Shown in pieces: positions 60,178 through 64,000 of a stretch of 64,000 nucleotides of DNA. Position 1 is the stretch's first letter, and every line of letters starts with the position of its first letter. The translations under genes were made by a program, and so were the position numbers. The notes under the pieces are model-generated. The model ran no database searches. It was not told the DNA's origin and saw only the letters and a list, made by a program, of their open reading frames with translations. This stretch comes from Streptosporangium subroseum. GTDB taxonomy: Bacteria; Actinomycetota; Actinomycetes; Streptosporangiales; Streptosporangiaceae. The stretch spans positions 124,001 to 188,000 of the forward strand of contig NZ_FZOD01000007.1 in the NCBI RefSeq assembly GCF_900188345.1, read 5' to 3'.

Positions 60178-60738
60178 TCAACTATTACGAATCATCTTGT
60201 CGCCCCCGAGCGCAAGAAGTAAAAACATATCAAACTGGTGCAGATTCACCTTGTCCATGCGTCGAATCGAGTCGATCCCCGCTCGGGCGGTGTTGACATG
60301 GCCAAGCGTTCCGGAGCGAGTCGCGTCAAACGCGGGGTCATAGTCAGCCCCATGCCGGGCCTCCTGAAGCTCACTGAATGCACTGGCCAACACTTCAAGG
60401 TCTAGAGGCACCGCTCCCGTAGCCGGGTCGACCAGCAGGAGTCTCACCACGACTGGGGGCGTACGACCAGATACGGCGTCCTCCACCCAACGGGCCGCCT
60501 TCTTGAAGTTGCCATGGGCATACCACCGGCCAATGGCCTGCTGATGCTCTGCTGGGCCGGTTCGGGCCGCCCGTCGGGCGCCGTGCTGTACAAGCTCGTA
60601 GAAGAGCGCGTAGTACGCGGTAGATGTCGCACGCCTGAGATAGGCCGTACGAGGACGGCCACGGCCTGCCGTACGACCAGCGAGCGTGTCGGCGAGATGG
60701 AGGTGGTCTCGGCCTTGAAATCTCGCCTCACTGCCCAT
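60178..60738 (-). CDS. HEPN-like protein, second gene of a two-gene module
   Basis: A 186-residue protein from the ATG at 60738, overlapping the upstream gene by 11 bases (ATGGGCAGTGA). The N-terminal helix pair reads GRDHLHLADTLAG and RTAYLRRATSTAYYALFYEL, the pattern of HEPN domains (helix, then AYYALF). An R-x5-H candidate motif (RTGPAEH) follows, compatible with HEPN RNase sites. GC is lower than in flanking genes, suggesting transfer. The overlap and order resemble toxin-antitoxin modules, but no established antitoxin family is recognised. Confidence 0.6.
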   Translation of the reverse strand: MGSEARFQGRDHLHLADTLAGRTAGRGRPRTAYLRRATSTAYYALFYELVQHGARRAARTGPAEHQQAIGRWYAHGNFKKAARWVEDAVSGRTPPVVVRLLLVDPATGAVPLDLEVLASAFSELQEARHGADYDPAFDATRSGTLGHVNTARAGIDSIRRMDKVNLHQFDMFLLLALGGDKMIRNS

Positions 60739-61102
60739 CCTGTCGGTCTTCGTCAAGAGCACGATCAATGGCCGTCGTGCTGTCATATTCCGTCATGTCA
60801 TCCGCGATTTCCCGATCCTCAAATTCTTGCTCGGTAAAAAGCGTAACGTATACGTACTCATCCAGATTCTTTCCGGCTGCGAGCCGATTCACCTGCTGAC
60901 GAAGCGCATGCGTCAATTGCGCCGACCAGCCGTCCTCGCCTGCCCCTTCCATAACGATCAGGGCCCTGAGCGCCGACTCGCCATCCGCATCCACGTACGG
61001 TTCAACCGATACTTGCCGGATCACCGGCGAACCGGGAACTTCCAACCCTCGTATCGCCTGCGCCAATTCTTTCAATACTTCATCCTGGCGGCTAATGCTC
61101 AT
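60728..61102 (-). CDS. unrecognised protein, first gene of the HEPN-like module
   Basis: A 124-residue acidic protein from the ATG at 61102 (AAGGA upstream); starts at 61111 and 61147 are also possible. It begins MSISRQDEVLKELAQAIRGL and has a central strand-rich stretch (VIRQVSVEPYVDADGESALR, YVYVTLFTEQEFED). The acidic, mixed fold and its position just before a HEPN-like gene fit an antitoxin-like or nucleotide-binding partner, but I recognise no family. Confidence 0.6.
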   Translation of the reverse strand: MSISRQDEVLKELAQAIRGLEVPGSPVIRQVSVEPYVDADGESALRALIVMEGAGEDGWSAQLTHALRQQVNRLAAGKNLDEYVYVTLFTEQEFEDREIADDMTEYDSTTAIDRALDEDRQDGQ

Positions 61103-61313
61103 AACGCCCATCCTTGCACCCCCAAGCATGATCGACGCGGAGGACACCGGTGCTCATGGTGTCAGTTCTGCATGATCACCTGCTGACGTTTCCATACCGA
61201 GGTCTTCCGAGGACTGTCGCCTCGGCCTGCGAAGCACCTTGTCGTGCGGCGCGGTGAAACTCGGCGAGCCGGCGGTGCTACCGGGCCGGTCCTTGGTCCT
61301 CGACCCTCGGTCC

Positions 61314-61673
61314 TCAGTGCCGGTTGCCGCGGTTGTGGTCACGGCGGTCGTTATCGCGCCGGTCGTGGTCGCGGCGGTCGTAGTCGCGGTCACGGTGGTT
61401 GCGGTCGTAGTGGTGGGAACGGGCGTAGTCGAAGGACACCGCCCTCCAGCCGCCGTTGAACCACCGGTAGAAACGGTGACCGTCGAAGCGGTAGCGCTCG
61501 CCGCGGTTGGACACGCTCACCGCTACGGTCTGATGCGCGGTGACCGAGGCGGCCGCGGTGGCTGCGGTGGTCGTGGTGGCGGCCGAGGCGGCTCCGCCGG
61601 TGGAGGCGATGATGCCGCCGGCGATCGCCAGCGTCGCGGCCGCCGTCGCCAGGCTCCTTGTGATCTTCTTCAT
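61314..61673 (-). CDS. small secreted protein with His/Arg/Asp-rich tail
   Basis: A 119-residue protein from the ATG at 61673 behind AGGGGG. The signal peptide is LATAAATLAIAGGIIASTGG, cleavage near ASA-AT. The middle has one aromatic-rich hairpin (RYRFDGHRFYRWFNGGWRAV). The last 33 residues are repetitive His/Arg/Asp/Asn (RDYDRRDHDRRDNDRRDHNR), predicted disordered and potentially metal- or DNA-binding. No family recognised. It stands alone. Confidence 0.75.
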   Translation of the reverse strand: MKKITRSLATAAATLAIAGGIIASTGGAASAATTTTAATAAASVTAHQTVAVSVSNRGERYRFDGHRFYRWFNGGWRAVSFDYARSHHYDRNHRDRDYDRRDHDRRDNDRRDHNRGNRH

Positions 61674-61934
61674 GTCATTTCCCCCTTGAGTGGTGCGCGC
61701 CGTTCTCAACGCGCACCCTCAAGCTAGAGGGGTGAAATGTCCTTTTCTGCGCACAAAGTCACACATAAGCCCCAACGCGCACTATGACACACAAATGGCT
61801 CTTCTCGGGGCACGATGCCCGTGACCGCGTACGGCTGCGGGGCAGGCCGTCCAAGCCATACCTCAGCAAGATCGCCTTGCCCTGCCGCCGGCAGTTGAAC
61901 CAGGTGGAGCCACCGGTGCGGGCCGCCGCACCGG

Positions 61935-62456
61935 TTAGGGCTCGCAACGGGCCGGGTCGCCGTGCAGGAAGTCTTCTCGGCCCGTTTTTGTGTTCGTGTC
62001 CCCTCCGGCCCAGGTCAGCACTTCCCCGCTCTTGAGACCCTCCAGGTCCTCGACCGTGAACGGCACCCGTCCCTTAAGAGTCCTGTCGCCCATGCCGCCG
62101 CTGACGTTCGCAACGTACGGGACGCCCTTCTGCAGGGCGGCGAGCTTGTCGCCCATGGACCGCCAGCCCTCGGGTGGGTCCTGGAAGACCAGCACGTCGT
62201 GCACCGACCCGGTCCAGCCGTCGTTGTGCACGCTCCAGCCGACCGGCTCGCCGTCGTCGTCGGTGTCGGCGACGACGGAGAAGTCTCGCGTGACATAGCC
62301 GGGGCAGTCGGCCGGCAGCAGCCTGATGCCACCGTCCTCGACCCGTTCGACGGCGAGCACGCCTTTCGGCTCGGGTGTGCACCCCGTGCCGAAGAAGGCC
62401 AGAGCGATCGACACGACGGCCGCGTATCCGAGCCCCGGCCTTCTTCTGCGAATCAT
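61935..62456 (-). CDS. lipoprotein, candidate immunity protein of the RHS system
   Basis: A 173-residue lipoprotein: signal YAAVVSIALAFFGTGCTPEP with a lipobox Cys, then a soluble domain of about 145 residues (RDFSVVADTDDDGEPVGWSV, GEVLTWAGGDTNTKTGREDF). No family recognised. It starts 16 bases after the stop of the RHS gene and is on the same strand. RHS toxin genes are usually followed immediately by their immunity gene, so this is the natural candidate. A periplasm/surface-located immunity protein would protect against a toxin acting outside the cytoplasm. Confidence 0.7.
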   Translation of the reverse strand: MIRRRRPGLGYAAVVSIALAFFGTGCTPEPKGVLAVERVEDGGIRLLPADCPGYVTRDFSVVADTDDDGEPVGWSVHNDGWTGSVHDVLVFQDPPEGWRSMGDKLAALQKGVPYVANVSGGMGDRTLKGRVPFTVEDLEGLKSGEVLTWAGGDTNTKTGREDFLHGDPARCEP

Positions 62457-62472
62457 CGTTCCATCATCCTCT

Positions 62473-64000
62473 CTAGGTCCCGGGGGCCCTGTATTCCAGC
62501 GGCCGCCAGTTCAGGTAACCGCCCCACCACAGATTGGCGTCCATCTCGAAGCGGTTGGAGACCGCGGGATCACCCACGCTCATCTTGGAGTGCAGGGAGG
62601 AGATGCCGTAGTCGGTGATGAAATCGGTGGCGTTCCTGTAGTGCGACCACTGCTGCGAGTGCACCGCCTCGTGCTTCTCGATGTTCGGCCCGTACTCGTC
62701 CGCCACCTTGCGGCCGGCGACCTTCGCGATGTCGTCCCGGGTCTGCTTCTCCTCCCGCAACTGGTCCTTGAAGTTCTTCTTCGCGTACGGATAGAAGTGG
62801 ACGTCCCCGACCGTCATCGGCTGGTCGCCTCCGGGAGAGCCGCCGTAGCAGACGTACTGCAGGGAACGGCGTTCGCAACTGCCGTCGCTGAGGCCCGGCA
62901 GCGCGTGGTACGTCACGGCCAGCGCGTTCGCGCCGTTGAAGTTGTTTCCCCAGTGGAACGGGTTGGTGAGGAGCGCCTTCACCAGGTTGACCCCGTTGTC
63001 GCGGTTGAGCGGCTTGCAGAAGCACCCGCCGGGCGGCGGCTTCGGCGACGGGCCCGGGGACGGGGACGGCCTCCGCGTCGACTTCTTTTTCTTCTGCGTG
63101 GAGGGCGGGGTGACGCGGTGGGTCTTCGGGTTGTAACCGACCTGCTTCTGCACCTTCTTCGAGCAGTACTTCAGGTCGTACTGGCAGGAGTTGGGCCTGG
63201 ATCCGATCTCCTCACCCGTCGGGTCGCTGAACGTGACGGGGTTGCCGTTCGCGTACGAGTAGCCGTTCAGGGACTGGCTCTGGTCGGTGGAGAGCACGGG
63301 GTCCACGCTCAGGAACCTGCCGATGAGCGGATCGTACATGCGGGCCCCGACGTAGGTGAGCCCGGTGGCGTCATCGGCGGGTTTGCCGAGGAATCCCTTG
63401 TCGTCGAGCCAGTCGCCGCCGACCGTCGTGCCGCGCGGCGCGCCGAACGGGGTCGTGTAGCGCTTGCTGATGGCCTGGCTGCTCGCGTCGACCGCCAGCG
63501 AGGACGTGCCGTGCGCGTCGCCGGCGAGGAAGGAGACCGTGTTCGTCCCCGTCTCCCCGGTGCGCACCGCGATCACCTGGGCGTTCGCCGTGTAGAAGCG
63601 GCTGCCCCAGGTCTTGACGGTGCTTCCCGTCTTCTTCGAGTGGATCTCGGTGGCGCCGAGATAGAGCACGCTTTCGCCGTCGCCCACCGCGCGGCGGATC
63701 AGCAGCGACCCGTCGGCGTCGTACAGGTAGGCGGTCTTCTGCGCGCCCTGCGTCAGGGTGGCGATGCGGCCCTGCGCGTCCCAGGTGAGAACCTGGCCGC
63801 CGCGCCCCGTGGTGTTGCCGGACTTGTCGTAGGTGTAGGTGGCGGGTACGCCCGTGCAGGAGCCGGTGGCCGTGATCGCGGTGAGGGCGTGCCGCTTGGC
63901 GGTGTCGCCGTAGCAGTAGGCCGAGGAGGTGGCGGTGGCGCCGTTGTACTTCGTCTCCGCGGTTCGCAGGCCCGCGCCGTTGTAGGCGTAGCCGGTACGG
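62473..64000 (-). CDS. RHS-repeat protein with HExxH metallopeptidase-like C-terminus, 3' part
   Basis: Truncated at the window edge; 509 codons are visible. The N-terminal part has YD/RHS repeats (YTYDKSGNTTGRGGQVLTWD) and the RHS core boundary (TYVGARMYDPLIGRFLSVDP, then GNPVTFSDPTG). After the core comes a 200-residue variable tip: a Lys/Pro linker, Cys-rich patch GGCFCKP and a HEAVH sequence (62659-62673) with flanking helices, an HExxH zinc-peptidase motif. RHS proteins deliver such tips as toxins between competing cells. It is followed by a candidate immunity gene. Confidence 0.87.
   Translation of the reverse strand, partial: RTGYAYNGAGLRTAETKYNGATATSSAYCYGDTAKRHALTAITATGSCTGVPATYTYDKSGNTTGRGGQVLTWDAQGRIATLTQGAQKTAYLYDADGSLLIRRAVGDGESVLYLGATEIHSKKTGSTVKTWGSRFYTANAQVIAVRTGETGTNTVSFLAGDAHGTSSLAVDASSQAISKRYTTPFGAPRGTTVGGDWLDDKGFLGKPADDATGLTYVGARMYDPLIGRFLSVDPVLSTDQSQSLNGYSYANGNPVTFSDPTGEEIGSRPNSCQYDLKYCSKKVQKQVGYNPKTHRVTPPSTQKKKKSTRRPSPSPGPSPKPPPGGCFCKPLNRDNGVNLVKALLTNPFHWGNNFNGANALAVTYHALPGLSDGSCERRSLQYVCYGGSPGGDQPMTVGDVHFYPYAKKNFKDQLREEKQTRDDIAKVAGRKVADEYGPNIEKHEAVHSQQWSHYRNATDFITDYGISSLHSKMSVGDPAVSNRFEMDANLWWGGYLNWRPLEYRAPGT

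Overview
The window is a high-GC (about 70 %) chromosomal segment of a filamentous-type actinobacterium. Supporting signs are GTG/TTG starts, GGAGG-type ribosome sites, many TetR/MarR/LuxR regulators, an HATPase anti-sigma-type kinase, a mycothiol-nitroreductase-like DsbA protein, a DUF3516 Ski2-like helicase and a Gly-Cys-Val tRNA cluster. A member of Streptosporangiales (Streptosporangium/Nonomuraea-like) is my best guess, but that is inference; no rRNA is present. About 60 protein genes and three tRNA genes are supported.

Layout. 1-10.9 kb: a truncated peptide-binding lipoprotein, a LuxR regulator, an anti-sigma-type ATPase, a DUF1206 membrane protein, a Ppx/GppA phosphatase, a methyltransferase, two divergent regulator/enzyme pairs (MarR-SDR and TetR-VOC) with clear palindromic operators, a quinone-oxidoreductase-like protein, a secreted glycerophosphodiesterase and a GNAT enzyme. 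11.0-15.3 kb: TetR, divergent from a urease-like gamma/beta fusion, a urease-like alpha subunit and agmatine deiminase, without UreDEFG accessory genes in the window. All metal ligands of urease are kept but the active-site flap Cys is lost, which suggests a catabolic operon for agmatine or a substituted urea. 15.4-17.5 kb: a 24-residue peptide gene, a strong hairpin, then a large TPR protein with an ATPase-like N-terminus.

17.9-24.0 kb: an APH-type kinase, a methyltransferase, a HbpS/GlcG protein, an HxlR-amidase divergent pair and a remnant ArsR gene before an SRPBCC protein. 24.0-33.6 kb: a secreted Cys-rich collagen-like protein, a heterodimeric ABC exporter with one intact and one degenerate ATP site, ribokinase, a universal stress protein, and an NMT1/SsuA-type importer (permease, methyltransferase, binding protein) without its ATPase. 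33.8-41.1 kb: a 1244-residue secreted subtilase, a two-component system and an acyltransferase. 41.2-48.6 kb: the helicase followed by an array of perfect hairpins, a DUF2087 protein, a nitroreductase-like DsbA protein, and a DrrAB-type exporter whose intergenic leaders are filled with about 50-bp and 44-bp tandem repeats, divergent from a MarR regulator.

48.7-53.8 kb: TAXI-type TRAP transporter, DusB and an ACT-domain protein. 53.9-56.3 kb: tRNA-Gly, tRNA-Cys and tRNA-Val; the 3' half of tRNA-Val plus its terminator is repeated 1.3 kb downstream, bracketing an NAD-dependent epimerase gene like a small integrated element. 56.6-64 kb: KptA, a Met/His-loop beta-propeller lipoprotein translationally coupled to a deacetylase-fold protein that lacks its catalytic Asp pair, a lower-GC two-gene HEPN-like module, two small secreted proteins, and the 3' end of an RHS toxin with an HExxH metallopeptidase-like tip followed by a candidate lipoprotein immunity gene. 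The urease/agmatine operon, the peptide-hairpin-TPR unit, the RHS pair and the HEPN pair are the best candidates for undescribed biology.
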